The notes: generated by a model not told the origin, from the letters alone. A DNA stretch of 64,000 nt from Sulfobacillus acidophilus (GCA_003023745.1 PXYV01000004.1:46213-110212), one strand, 5' to 3'. Positions 27,260-36,688 are shown, numbered from the stretch's first letter. A program made the numbers and translations.

Positions 27260-27970
27260 TCACACCGTGGTCCCCCGCGCGATGCCGTCCAATACCGACG
27301 CCAGCCGATCGGGCTGGGTGGCGTGAATGTTATGATCCCCCGGCACCGTCACCACCCGCCAGTCTCGGACGCGCACCGCCTGCTCGGTTCGGAAGACTGC
27401 GGCAGACCGCGGGTTGTTCTCCCGATCCGTATACGCAATGTATGTGCGCGGCAACGCTGCGGCCTGGGGATTCGCCAAGACCACCGAATCGCGCAGGGGG
27501 CGTATCAACGCCGGCCCATAGCGACGGTCGGCAGTGATTAAGTTGGGGGACACGGGTAACTGCCAGCCATCCGGACCCAACGCCTGTTCCGTCTGTGCGA
27601 CAAATGCCGGATCATACAGATCGAGCATGTACTGCCCACTAGCCAGCGGAATGACTGCGTCCACATAGACCAGATGGGCGATGCGATCCGCCATCTGCTC
27701 GGCCGCCGCGGTAATCACCCAGCCCCCGTAGCTGTGGCCCACCAGCCACACCGAATCCATGCGTTCATACTGAACCACGGCCATCACATCTTGCACGTGC
27801 CTCTCCAACGTGATCGCGGGAGACGCTAAATGCCGGCGGTCGCCGTACCCAGTCAGGGTCACCGGAAATGCGCGATGACCCTGCTGTCGCAACCGATCGG
27901 CCACCGGCGTCCACGCCCAGGCGCCGTCGCCTGCCCCATGCACCATCACAAATGTCGCCATGTCCTTCAC
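27260..27970 (-). CDS. alpha/beta hydrolase
   Basis: The 236-aa protein has the oxyanion-region FVMVHGAGDGAWAWTPVADR, the nucleophile elbow VGHSYGGWVI (Ser about residue 83) and a C-terminal GDHNIHATQPDRLASVL with the catalytic His. The acid is likely the Asp in the strand before it or YVDAVIP. It resembles small esterases of the salicylate-binding-protein/MES type (AB_hydrolase_6/12). Substrate unknown. The start could be either of two Met codons (residues 1 or 4). Confidence 0.85.
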   Translation of the reverse strand: MKDMATFVMVHGAGDGAWAWTPVADRLRQQGHRAFPVTLTGYGDRRHLASPAITLERHVQDVMAVVQYERMDSVWLVGHSYGGWVITAAAEQMADRIAHLVYVDAVIPLASGQYMLDLYDPAFVAQTEQALGPDGWQLPVSPNLITADRRYGPALIRPLRDSVVLANPQAAALPRTYIAYTDRENNPRSAAVFRTEQAVRVRDWRVVTVPGDHNIHATQPDRLASVLDGIARGTTV

Positions 27971-29094
27971 GCCTCCGTGTCCAAGACAGATCCCGCCGCC
28001 CCCGCAGGGTTTTCTTCGGGCCGCCTATTTCTCTTGAAAGGTCCCGTCTGTTCTCTGAACCCCGTCACTCCCCGGGTGCTTCGCCAGGGTCGGCTGAATT
28101 TCCTACCCAGCGCCAAACTTCCGTGATGATGCCGCCACCCGCTGGGTCGCGGCGATAGGCCATGCTCCATCCTCCAGGGCCGGAAGATGGGCACGATCCG
28201 AACCAGACCATCAGAGCCTCCCGCGAAATCCAACCCGGCACCATCCACCGGACCGTTCCCCGCGCATTCCTGCATGCATTTTGTCTCAACTGTTGGGTCA
28301 TACGGTGATCACCGACCCAAAACTTCGCCAGGTATCGGGGCAAATCCTGCTTCAAGCGGACCGCTCAACGACGCGACAGTGATCGGGAGCATCGTGCCTC
28401 ACGCAAATCCCTGTATACGCCACCGTTACAGGCAAATTCCACGAAATCACACCGATCAGAACATTCTCAATGGTGCCGCTCTACCCGTTGATGAGCCGAC
28501 ATATAATCAGCCTCCATCACCAATCTAATATTCGGGCCGCTACGGAGCTTTCTGGCGCGGAAAAGAGGCTGTTTAGGAATTCCGACCGATCCCTCGGGAT
28601 GCTGGCCAACCTGCAAGACCCCATGACCCGACCCGTGGTTCCGACCACGAGCGGATCACATTCCCTTGGGTGCGCTCATCCATCAGAGGGTGCGCGGAGA
28701 CGACCGGCAACCTCGCCTCTCGCCGGGAGAACGCATCCTCGTGCGGGTGTTGGACGAATAGCCCGTCAGCGCCAAATGGCACCGCACGTCCAGACCGCGT
28801 CGTGCTAGCCGACCAGCGGAAAGTGGGTTAACATACGAATTTCGAAGTCAATCCACCAAAATTTCCGCCCCCTATTTCGGTCAATCTCCCCGTTGGCTTG
28901 GACGCTGTCTTTCGGTGTCATCATACGCCGGAAGGCGAGGAGTTTGTGCAGTTAAACGGGACGACGGTGGATACGGTGATAACACGAAAAAATTGCCGAA
29001 GGGCGAAGCCTGCCGTATGATGGAATCTAGTCAGTTTGTCGAATGCGCGCACTTTCCGCATCATCCGGTGCGATACAAGGAGGGCAATCCATCC
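27971..29094. other. region with no confident gene
   Basis: About 1.1 kb between the hydrolase and the endonuclease. Several overlapping open frames exist (for example 28065-28355 minus and 28470-28808 plus) but none has recognisable domains, and frames break repeatedly as in decayed DNA. A stretch reading RADHIPLGALIHQRVRGDD on the plus strand near 28650 looks like a former coding fragment. Confidence 0.35.
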
Positions 29095-30123
29095 ATGAAC
29101 ACACAGGAGAAAGGCGCCCGCTTAGAGCAGCAAGTGGCGGCGTATTTCCGATTGAACGGCTATGAGGTCGAGCAGAATGTCAAAATCGAGGGAAAGTCGG
29201 GCGGCATTCATGAAATCGATGTGTGGGCTCGTAAGTGGGACGGCATCACGGATTTTATCCTGGCCGTCGAATGCAAAGCCTGGGCGACGCCCATTGAGAA
29301 AGATGTCGTATCGAAGCTATCCATGGTGCTTGCGGACACGGGGATCAACAAGGGCATCATTGTGGCGTTACACGGTTGGCGTAGCGGCGCGGAAACCGCT
29401 GCTCGACAGGAGAAGATCGAATTATGGGGTCCCGCCGAGCTAACCGAACATTTGGGATCCGTGATGCTGGCCGATTTGAATGCGGCATCAACGAATCGAT
29501 TGGTGGTCGCCGCACCCTACCCAGTCCGGGTGGCGGAGCAAGACTTGCGCAAAACCTTGGACACGCAGTCGCGCGGCCTCTTTGGCACCGGTCGCGAGGA
29601 CCGGGTCTGGGAGCAACTGGCGTGGGTGCCGTTTCATCAACTGGAACTGCATTTGTCGACCGTCGTGCGGGAATTTTTGCGGCGACCGACGACGAAGGTT
29701 ACGACCGCATGGGCACTCTACAATGCGTTGGACAATCGCCATTATTTTAGCACGACCGAGAGCATGGTCCCCGCAGAGATTCAGGTTCCCGTAGCCATTT
29801 CCCCGAAAACCACAGCAAAGCCGATTGGTGCATCACTGGTCAACACGCTCAAAAAATATCAGGAAGTTACTCGGGAATCCAGCAAAGCCCGGTATCGCAC
29901 CCAATTACAAACCCTCGGAGTTCCGGATACCGTGGTCAGCTTGACCGTCGAGCACGCAACGATTGTCCATCTTCCGTTTTGGGTCGGCCTGTTCCACCGT
30001 CGGGGTACCGAACGGTTGGTCGCTATTAACGCCCACACGGGCACGGTGGACGGGAGTATAAGTCAAGCCTTGACGAAAAGCATGGCCTTCGTGCGTGCGG
30101 CGATGGAACCCGACGACCACTAA
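29095..30123 (+). CDS. Mrr-like restriction endonuclease domain protein, solitary
   Basis: The 342-aa product from the ATG at 29095 (after AAGGAGGGCAATCC) begins EKGARLEQQVAAYFRLNGYE and continues with IHEIDVWARKWDGITDFILAVECKAW, giving the D-x(n)-ExK catalytic motif of Mrr_cat/PD-(D/E)XK nucleases. A conserved helix with GINKGIIVALHGWRSGAETA follows. The C-terminal 200 residues (VREFLRRPTTKVTTAWALYN onward) are unassigned. Mrr enzymes cut modified or foreign DNA. No methyltransferase or specificity gene is next to it, so it may be a lone type IV-like nuclease. Confidence 0.78.
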   Translation: MNTQEKGARLEQQVAAYFRLNGYEVEQNVKIEGKSGGIHEIDVWARKWDGITDFILAVECKAWATPIEKDVVSKLSMVLADTGINKGIIVALHGWRSGAETAARQEKIELWGPAELTEHLGSVMLADLNAASTNRLVVAAPYPVRVAEQDLRKTLDTQSRGLFGTGREDRVWEQLAWVPFHQLELHLSTVVREFLRRPTTKVTTAWALYNALDNRHYFSTTESMVPAEIQVPVAISPKTTAKPIGASLVNTLKKYQEVTRESSKARYRTQLQTLGVPDTVVSLTVEHATIVHLPFWVGLFHRRGTERLVAINAHTGTVDGSISQALTKSMAFVRAAMEPDDH

Positions 30124-30675
30124 ACGGGAAGCGTGCCGCGCAGTGGCGCTCGGGTCGTGAGGCGACGGGTCGCCGCCCGTTTGGCTCCCATACACGGACA
30201 CCCCGTATGGGCAGTGTCGGTCGTCGGTTTTCGCCGGGCCCCGCACAAATGCCATTCCAGCCGACCGATGCGATGACGCCCCGTGGGTCAGCAAACGATT
30301 GGCGATGGCGACAGCAAGATTCGTCAATGTGATGACCATAAGTATTAGCGCGAACACCCGAACTCAATCGAAGCGGGACGTGGCACCCGTGAATCCCCGT
30401 TTAACCCATATGTTGTAGGTCCGCTTTATCGGTCACTGAGGTTCGGGAACTTGTTCTGTGTCCGTCATCTCCTTCCGATAGACCCGTTCATGGTGATCCA
30501 TCGGACGTCGCGGCCGCGTGGTCCCATTTCTGGCCGTCTGGACAATCGCTTCAAAAGTTAGCGCTTATGTTACCCATGCCCCTCACCGTCTTTACGGAAC
30601 CGCCTGTCCGCGTGGGCCCCTGCTAACATCCCCCGAAATAATCGGCGATTCCCACAATTTGGGTGCGATAGACGT
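30124..30675. other. region with no confident gene
   Basis: About 550 bp to the right edge of the insertion. A minus-strand frame ending RVYRKEMTDTEQVPEPQ (near 30440-30510) resembles a short C-terminus of a lost gene. Nothing else is recognised. Confidence 0.3.
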
Positions 30676-31259
30676 GTTGCGATATACTACGGCTCAGTTG
30701 TTGCATCACAAAATCCAGGCGGCGATGGCCGATCGTAATGCACCCTACCGGCTTCAGGGGATCGTGGAACTGGACGACGCGTATGTGGGCGGCGTGAGCC
30801 ACGGCACGGCGGGCCGCGGGACGAAACAGGATCCCGTGGTCGTCGGGGTCAGTCTGGATGGGCAGGGGCCCCCCGCAAAGCGTATTTCTCGAAATCGTGG
30901 CCTCGCTCCACAACGAGCACGTGTTGGCAGTGTTAGCGCGCCGGGTGGGGCAAGACGGTGTCTGGATGAGCGATGGAGCCGCCGCGGATGCGGCCGGAGC
31001 CAAAGCCCAGCATGCCGCGCACAAGGTCATCTTGAGCACCGATCCCGAGGCTCACACGGTCTTCCATTGGGTGAACACGGTCATCAGCCTCGTGAAAACC
31101 TTTGTCGACGGCACGCACCACGGGCGCGGCCGCGCTCGACGCCAACTCTATTGGGAAGAATTCACCTACCGCTTTAATCGCCGCCCCCTGGGGACGCGGA
31201 TTGCCGATCGCCTGCTCCCGGCCTGCCTCAGCAGCAACCCGCATCCGAATACGATCTAA
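30676..31259 (+). pseudogene. IS1595-family transposase, C-terminal part
   Basis: Starting in frame at LRYTTAQLLHHKIQAAMADR it continues YRLQGIVELDDAYVGG (first acidic residues of the ISXO2-like DDE domain). A one-base frameshift near 30860 moves to PQSVFLEIVASLHNEHVLAV, then VWMSDGAAADA and YWEEFTYRFNRRPLGTRIAD with the C-terminal Glu. The two pieces together would make a full IS1595 transposase but for the insertion, two frameshifts and one nonsense codon. Confidence 0.8.
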
Positions 31260-31475
31260 CGCGGGCAACTGTACGCTACGGTCGGTACACTTCCCCAGAT
31301 TACATCCTCCCAGCACCGACGGCTTTCGGGGCAGATTACGTTATGCCCGCACAGCTTATCCAATATGCTCGCGGTCGCCATCGTGTCACGCGGTGATACG
31401 GTTCCACGAAAACGCCTGCGAAATTTGTCCTAGTTTTCTTGTTCGAGAGATAGGCCTAGTGGAAGCCGTACCCTA

Positions 31476-31501
31476 TAACCTGACTCATCTAGGGATGTAT
31501 G
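31476..31501. repeat. right terminal inverted repeat of the IS1595-type element
   Basis: Reads TAACCTGACTCATCTAGGGA followed by TGTATG, the reverse complement of the left end with one mismatch. Confidence 0.85.
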
Positions 31502-31557
31502 ACTCCAGATTCCCGTATTTTATCAAGTGAAATAATAGCGATCTGGAGGTCTGCGCT

Positions 31558-31641
31558 GTGACAACATGCCCGACCAACAATGAGTTATTCCGGGCTTTGC
31601 TGGCAAGGTTCGACCGCAATATGGGCCAGGCCGTCGATTAA
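31558..31641 (+). CDS. possible very short ORF or gene start remnant (27 aa)
   Basis: A GTG start with a well-spaced TGGAGG site opens a frame MTTCPTNNELFRALLARFDR that stops after 27 codons. It may be the start of a gene truncated by rearrangement next to the IS end. No function is suggested. Confidence 0.2.
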   Translation: MTTCPTNNELFRALLARFDRNMGQAVD

Positions 31642-31724
31642 GCCTGAGTAAAATACGACGTGGCAACAACCCTAGAAGAATAAGCCACACAAATTCCTTC
31701 CTTTGCTCGGCCGGTCCCCGATCG

Positions 31725-32066
31725 CTACAGGTCGCGCTCCGTCTTCAGCAAACGTTCCACCATCGCGTCAAATTCCTGCGACGTAATTAGCCCCTTAGCG
31801 TAACGCTCGCGTGCAATCTCGATAGGGTCTTGTTCCGACCGCGTTATCACCGGCCGCCCTGCCTCGGCCGACAACCCGTCCAGAGAACGCAGCCAGTAGG
31901 CAAATCCTGCCACCGCCGCTGATCCCACAACCACCATAAATACGACCCCAAGCAAAGGAAACATCCATCGAAACCAAAAAATAAACGGCATAGCCACCAC
32001 CGTTCCTTCCGGATCCCGCCGCCGCATCCGTTTGACATCTTCATCATACCCCAAGTCTCGGCACAT
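31725..32066 (-). CDS. SHOCT-domain membrane protein
   Basis: The protein (113 aa from the ATG at 32066; the track start at 32090 is a GTG) has one or two membrane spans (FWFRWMFPLLGVVFMVVVGS onward) and a C-terminal IEIARERYAKGLITSQEFDA, a typical SHOCT motif of short bacterial membrane proteins. SHOCT modules are thought to help oligomerisation. The exact start is uncertain; the ATG before PFIFWFRW at 31991 would fit the shortest SHOCT proteins. It stands alone and may be part of the host backbone rather than the IS. Confidence 0.75.
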   Translation of the reverse strand: MCRDLGYDEDVKRMRRRDPEGTVVAMPFIFWFRWMFPLLGVVFMVVVGSAAVAGFAYWLRSLDGLSAEAGRPVITRSEQDPIEIARERYAKGLITSQEFDAMVERLLKTERDL

Positions 32067-32220
32067 TTCATGCCCCAATCGTCGCGACACCCCGAACCGT
32101 CACAGTCGACCCCTTTGGACGAAATAACGCCCGATTTCACGCATCCAAACGCGCCTGGACGCCTCAACTCACAGTGTTGGTATTTGCACCCCACCCGACA
32201 CACAAGGATTTTTATATGTA

Positions 32221-32247
32221 GAAGAAAGCATGATAGGATCTTTCTTC
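32221..32247. repeat. perfect inverted repeat
   Basis: GAAGAAAG and CTTTCTTC pair perfectly around an 11-nt loop. It could be a weak terminator or a regulatory hairpin between the SHOCT gene and the phosphotransferase operon. Confidence 0.5.
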
Positions 32248-32277
32248 TGGCTCAATCGGCGGAAAGATTTTCTCCTC

Positions 32278-32305
32278 AAGTTATATACTCGAAGTTATAT
32301 ACTCG
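32278..32305. repeat. two exact 14-bp tandem repeats
   Basis: AAGTTATATACTCG occurs twice in direct succession in an AT-rich upstream region of about 500 bp (32067-32559) that contains no gene. It lies about 255 bp before the start at 32560. Confidence 0.85.
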
Positions 32306-32559
32306 ACAAAACATCGCCGCAGCAGGAAATACCTTTTTTATAAAGAATTGATAAAGAATATAAAGATTCGCAAGGGACGTCGAGAAGATTGGGGAAACCA
32401 CTTGTAGGCAACAACGCTCTAGGTTAGTCAGGAAATCGCGGTGTGACGATGTCCATCTATGATTGGATCGGCGTCGCAACCCTTGGCTGAGTCTAGCCCA
32501 CACCTGATCTCAAAACTTCTCGCACATCTTTGCCTGAACGATCACGAGGAGGCTTTTCG

Positions 32560-34182
32560 ATGAGTCAATTAAAAGAACGTATTACATTATCTGCCGACGA
32601 CATCAAAGAGCGATTATGGACGCAGGACGGACTGCACTTTGGTCATCCCCTGACTCCGCTGTTTGCGTCTTACATGGTTCCGGCCATGACAGACGGCACA
32701 CGTCGCGCCTTTGAATCGCTCAAATCCCCCATGCGGCAATTTATCAGTAAAATACATGACGGTTATTATTATCAATCAGTCGTGCCAGCCGAGGGGGATC
32801 CACGCGCCATCGAGCGCGAACACCGCGCTGTCGTGGCGCCATTGATGGGGCACCTGCGCGAAAACTTGGCGCGCTATGTGGAGGACGTATTGTGGCCCAT
32901 GCATGAGGAAATCGACACACTGGCTCGCACTACCCAGACCAACGCCGACGCCATCGCGACACTCAGCCGATTAGAAGAAATTTACTCCACCTTTTGGGAA
33001 GCGCACTTCCGCATTGTGATGCCTCGCATGGCTGCGGGACTTGGATTTGAGGCGGTGTTCAAAGAAGCCTTCCCCGACCTCAATTCCGCTGAGGCGTATA
33101 ATCTTTTCGTCGGCGTGATGAATAAAACGTTGGAATCCGACCGCGCCCTATGGCAATTGGCAGAGCAAGCCAAACGCGAGCCCCAGGTTATGAAGGCTCT
33201 GTACAGTGAGGACATCGCACAAGCCCTGCAATCTAGTCCGGCCTGTGAAGAATACTGGACATCTGTTCAGAATTACCTTTCGGTATACGGCTGGCGTACG
33301 ATGTATGCCCACGAGTTTATCCACGAAACCTGGATTGAGTCTCCCAATTACTGCCTCTCCATAGTTCGCCGCTATGTAGAACAGGACTTTGATTTCGATC
33401 AGCATTGGGGAGGCATTATCAAAAACCGCGAGAAGCGATTCCAAGAGCTTTTACAGCAAATTGGCGACGCGTCGCTGCGCACACGGTTTCAGGAGCAATA
33501 TGCCAACGCCCTCGAAGCTTGGCCCATCGACGAAGATCACCACTTTTACATTGACGCCATGTTGCCGGCACGCAGCCGTCAGATCATCCGTCGGGTCGGG
33601 GCCCTCTTGGCTGATCAAGGCCTGCTCCGGACCTCCGACGACATTTGTTTCCTCTATCTCGATGAAGTGATGGATAGCTTGTCGGGCAGTGTTCCCCCAA
33701 CGCTACAAGACCGCATCGATGAGCGTCGCCGCGCCTATCATCAGCAGCGCCAAACGACACCCGTGCCACAATTGGGAACACCGCCCGAACACAGCGCCGA
33801 TCACGATCCCGTGTCGTCCCTGGTGTTCGGCGCGGGATCGCCGGGGCTAGAAGGCGCCACCCACGAGGTGCGGGGATTCGCCGCATCTCCCGGCCGTTAC
33901 GTCGGGCCCGTGCGCATCGTACGCAGCCCGGAGGAGTTTTTCAAGGTGCAACACGGTGATGTCCTGGTATGTCGCACTACCGCCCCGTCCTGGACGGGAC
34001 TCTTTGCAACGGTGGGCGCTGTCATCACAGAAACAGGCGGCATTTTATCCCATGCCTCCACCGTGGCCCGCGAATACGGCATCCCCTGTGTCGTCGGCAC
34101 GCGAGAAGCCACGCGCGTATTTCACGACGGCGATCGGGTCTTGGTCGACGGGAACCGCGGCATTGCGGTAATCGAGCACTAG
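32560..34182 (+). CDS. PEP-synthase-like protein, phosphohistidine domain subunit
   Basis: The 540-aa protein (ATG at 32560 after GAGGAGG) ends with the PEP-utilising swivelling domain: GFAASPGRYVGPVRIVRSPE, then ETGGILSHASTVAREYGIPC whose His carries the phosphate. Residues 1-430 are a helical domain of unknown type (MYAHEFIHETWIESPNY) perhaps for substrate. It lacks the ATP-grasp domain, which is encoded by the next gene. This His-subunit-then-ATP-subunit order is that of phenylphosphate synthase and not of fused PpsA; the middle domain and total size also recall rifampicin phosphotransferase. The accepted substrate is unknown. Confidence 0.8.
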   Translation: MSQLKERITLSADDIKERLWTQDGLHFGHPLTPLFASYMVPAMTDGTRRAFESLKSPMRQFISKIHDGYYYQSVVPAEGDPRAIEREHRAVVAPLMGHLRENLARYVEDVLWPMHEEIDTLARTTQTNADAIATLSRLEEIYSTFWEAHFRIVMPRMAAGLGFEAVFKEAFPDLNSAEAYNLFVGVMNKTLESDRALWQLAEQAKREPQVMKALYSEDIAQALQSSPACEEYWTSVQNYLSVYGWRTMYAHEFIHETWIESPNYCLSIVRRYVEQDFDFDQHWGGIIKNREKRFQELLQQIGDASLRTRFQEQYANALEAWPIDEDHHFYIDAMLPARSRQIIRRVGALLADQGLLRTSDDICFLYLDEVMDSLSGSVPPTLQDRIDERRRAYHQQRQTTPVPQLGTPPEHSADHDPVSSLVFGAGSPGLEGATHEVRGFAASPGRYVGPVRIVRSPEEFFKVQHGDVLVCRTTAPSWTGLFATVGAVITETGGILSHASTVAREYGIPCVVGTREATRVFHDGDRVLVDGNRGIAVIEH

Positions 34183-34200
34183 ATTTGGGGAGGGTCCACT

Positions 34201-35058
34201 ATGTACATTGCGTCGTTGACACAAACGAATTTAACGCGTCAGCAGGTCGGAGCGAAAGCCGCGTCCTTAGCGCGCATGGTCCAGTGCGGGATGCATGTGC
34301 CACCCGGATTTGTGGTGACCACGGCGGCCCATCAAGCTTTCCTGGCGGACGCCAACCCCACCATGCCGCAAGCCGTCCGCCGGGCCATTGAGGAATCTCT
34401 CGCCCAATTTCCCCCAACCGTACGGTTTGCGGTGCGCTCCTCAGGGGTTATGGAAGACTTGGAGCACGCCTCGTTCGCCGGCCAGTACGACACTGTACTG
34501 GACGTGGCCCATTCAGACGTGTTAGCGGCGGTGCAGCAATGCTGGGCCTCGGCCGACACCGAAACCGCGCAAGTGTATGCGCGCCAACGAGGGGTCGCCT
34601 TGACCGACCAGGCTATGGGCGTTATCGTGCAACGGCTGGTTGAAGCCCAAGTCGCAGGCGTGAGTTTCAGCCGCCACCCCGTCACTGGGGCACACCAAGT
34701 GGTCATTAATGCCTCCTATGGATTGGGTGAGTCCGTCGTCTCCGGGTTGGTCACACCCGATTTGTTCGAAGTCGATCCCATAACCGGTCAGGTGACGTCT
34801 GTACTCGGATTTAAAGAACATCTCGTGCGTCGCAGTCCCCGCGGTGGCACCGAGCAAATTGACACACCAGCTGAGCTAGCCAGCCAATTCTGCTTGCAAG
34901 CCGACCAAGTGCAGGAAATTGCCCGCTTAACCACGGCTCTTGAAACCTATTGCGGATTTCCGGTCGACTGGGAATGGGCGCTGGCCGACAACATCGTCTA
35001 TTGTCTACAAGTTCGCCCCATTACCAGCGTTGGCAAGCCACTTCATGGCCGCATCTAA
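34201..35058 (+). CDS. PEP-synthase-like ATP-grasp subunit
   Basis: The 285-aa product corresponds to the N-terminal ATP-binding domain of PEP synthase: VGAKAASLARMVQCGMHVPP, VRFAVRSSGVMEDLEHASFAGQYDT, then SRHPVTGAHQVVINASYGLGESVVSG and CLQVRPIT. It would phosphorylate the His of the upstream partner using ATP. It is 18 bp after that gene and overlaps the MFS gene by 14 bp. The pair sums to 825 aa, close to a fused rifampicin phosphotransferase or PpsA-type enzyme. Confidence 0.88.
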   Translation: MYIASLTQTNLTRQQVGAKAASLARMVQCGMHVPPGFVVTTAAHQAFLADANPTMPQAVRRAIEESLAQFPPTVRFAVRSSGVMEDLEHASFAGQYDTVLDVAHSDVLAAVQQCWASADTETAQVYARQRGVALTDQAMGVIVQRLVEAQVAGVSFSRHPVTGAHQVVINASYGLGESVVSGLVTPDLFEVDPITGQVTSVLGFKEHLVRRSPRGGTEQIDTPAELASQFCLQADQVQEIARLTTALETYCGFPVDWEWALADNIVYCLQVRPITSVGKPLHGRI

Positions 35059-36382
35059 GTCCTTGGATCGGTCTGGCCAATGGGTTTTAGCTGCCGTTGT
35101 GGTGTCGGTGGTGCTCATTCCCATCAATTCGACAATGATTGCGGTGGGTCTGGTGCCGATTGCCCATGGCCTTCACACTCCAGTCACCCGGGTGGTGTGG
35201 GCGGTGACCAGTTATTTGGTCATCATGGCGGCGTTGCAGCCGATTTCGGGGAAATTTGGAGATTTATATGGCCGTCGCCGCGTGTTGCTTCTCGGTCTGG
35301 CCATCTTTCTGGTATCTTCCGTATTGGCTGCCGTGACGCCGCATTTGTGGGCTTTGCTTAGCTTTCGCTCGGGCCAGGCCGTCGGCGGCGCCTTGATCGT
35401 GCCTAACGCGATGGGCGTCGTTCGGCGTCACTTCCTGCGGGACGACCTCCGTCGCGCCCTTGGTATTGTGGGCTTAACCCAAGGATTGGGAGCAGCCAGT
35501 GGTCCCCTTATCGGCGCCGCGTTGTTGGCGTGGGGCGGCTGGACAGCTATTTTCTGGGTTAATGTGCCCGTCGTGGCGCTCGCGTTATGGACCGTCAGGA
35601 CGAAAGTTCCGCAAGACCAGCCCGGTGCGCCAAGTCGTGTCGATGGATTAGGTGCACTGGCCTTGGCAGGTTTTCTCGCGCTCTTAGCTCTTTCGCTGCC
35701 ACGATCGGGAGACTTTCACCGATGGATTGAGACACTCCCCGCCTGTGTGTTGTTGATGGGGCTTTTTGTCGTCGTTGAGCGGCGCGCCGCTAATCCCATC
35801 GTTCGCTTTCAATTCTTTCGCCGCCGACCCTTCGCCAGCGCCAACGGCGCTATCCTGTTGAGCAATTTCTTCATGTATGCCACCCTCCTCTACATGCCGA
35901 TTTACTTAAAAAATCACGGCTACACCGCCACTGCCACGGGAATTTTGCTGTTTTTGTTCTCCTTCGCCATGTCGCTCACGTCGTGGGGAGGAAGTTATGC
36001 CGGGCGCAAATTAGGTGGACAGCGCGTCGTTGCCCTCGCTTTTGTGCTGGACTTGTTGGTGGTTGGCTGGTATATAGACCTTGTGCATCACAGCGGGTTG
36101 TGGTTGGTGATTATCGGACTCATCCTAGCGGGATTGGGCGCCGGCGTCGGCACCGTGACAATGCAGGCTACGGCTCTGGAATCGGTCGACATCGAAATAG
36201 CGGGCGTATCGGCGGGAATCTACTCCACCTTCCGTTATCTCGGCAGCATTACTGCATCGGCGCTCATCAGTCTCATGCTATTCAGTCCTGCCGTGCATAG
36301 CATCGTTCTGGGCGGCATCGCGCTGTTGGGGTTAATGGTGTCGTGGGGCTTTCCCCGCCGGCCGCATCAAAGTGGGGCCTAA
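35045..36382 (+). CDS. MFS transporter, DHA2-like multidrug exporter
   Basis: The 445-aa product from ATG 35045 has the MFS motif A GKFGDLYGRRRVLLLGLAIF between TM2 and TM3 and 12-14 predicted membrane spans. Features like LIGAALLAWGGWTAIFWVNV are typical of the EmrB/QacA group. It overlaps the ATP-grasp gene, so the three genes form one operon. Its cargo may be the product or substrate of the phosphotransferase pair. The track start at 34940 is rejected because it lies inside the ATP-grasp gene. Confidence 0.9.
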   Translation: MAASKSLDRSGQWVLAAVVVSVVLIPINSTMIAVGLVPIAHGLHTPVTRVVWAVTSYLVIMAALQPISGKFGDLYGRRRVLLLGLAIFLVSSVLAAVTPHLWALLSFRSGQAVGGALIVPNAMGVVRRHFLRDDLRRALGIVGLTQGLGAASGPLIGAALLAWGGWTAIFWVNVPVVALALWTVRTKVPQDQPGAPSRVDGLGALALAGFLALLALSLPRSGDFHRWIETLPACVLLMGLFVVVERRAANPIVRFQFFRRRPFASANGAILLSNFFMYATLLYMPIYLKNHGYTATATGILLFLFSFAMSLTSWGGSYAGRKLGGQRVVALAFVLDLLVVGWYIDLVHHSGLWLVIIGLILAGLGAGVGTVTMQATALESVDIEIAGVSAGIYSTFRYLGSITASALISLMLFSPAVHSIVLGGIALLGLMVSWGFPRRPHQSGA

Positions 36383-36688
36383 CTTCGTTTTTACGACAAT
36401 CCAGGGAACCGGAGCAGACGTTGGTCTACCTGTCGCCGTTCTTTGCCCAGGTGGTCCCTTGGCGGTTACCCGCAGTTGTAAGAGATCACCACTAACGTGT
36501 CCACTTGGGTGCGGTCCACTGGCAGACAGCAATATCTTGGCAGAACCGTTTTTCCTGCATTCGATCAGGTGCCGCCCCCTCTGTTATCCAAGGCCGCACC
36601 ACGGGGCTTAAAAACGGCGCTCGCAAAAGGAGAACGGCTGCGAAAAACTAGGGTTCACGGATTAGTCTCCCCATCCCTGTATTGCCCG
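36383..36688. other. convergent intergenic region
   Basis: About 300 bp between two convergent MFS genes. No gene or strong terminator is recognised. Confidence 0.4.

Larger units (their letters stand above)
25717..30675. mobile_element. 4.96-kb insertion inside the IS1595 transposase
   Basis: The transposase is cut at codon LR; the 7-mer GTTGCGA occurs at both junctions (25710-25716 and 30676-30682) and joining across them restores the protein reading LSRELGLR-YTTAQLLHHK. This looks like an insertion with a 7-bp target duplication. The inserted DNA carries a secreted protein, an alpha/beta hydrolase and an Mrr-like endonuclease. No transposase of its own and no clear inverted ends are seen. 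Confidence 0.55.
25317..31501 (+). mobile_element. IS1595-family element, decayed and interrupted
   Basis: The two ends carry 26-bp inverted repeats that match at 25 of 26 positions (CATACATCCC...GATGAGTCAGGTTA). Between them the transposase exists as an N-terminal and a C-terminal piece separated by about 4.96 kb. No 8-bp target duplication is seen outside the ends, so the flanks have probably been rearranged. Another IS1595-type end and transposase start lie at 63850-64000. Confidence 0.78.
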
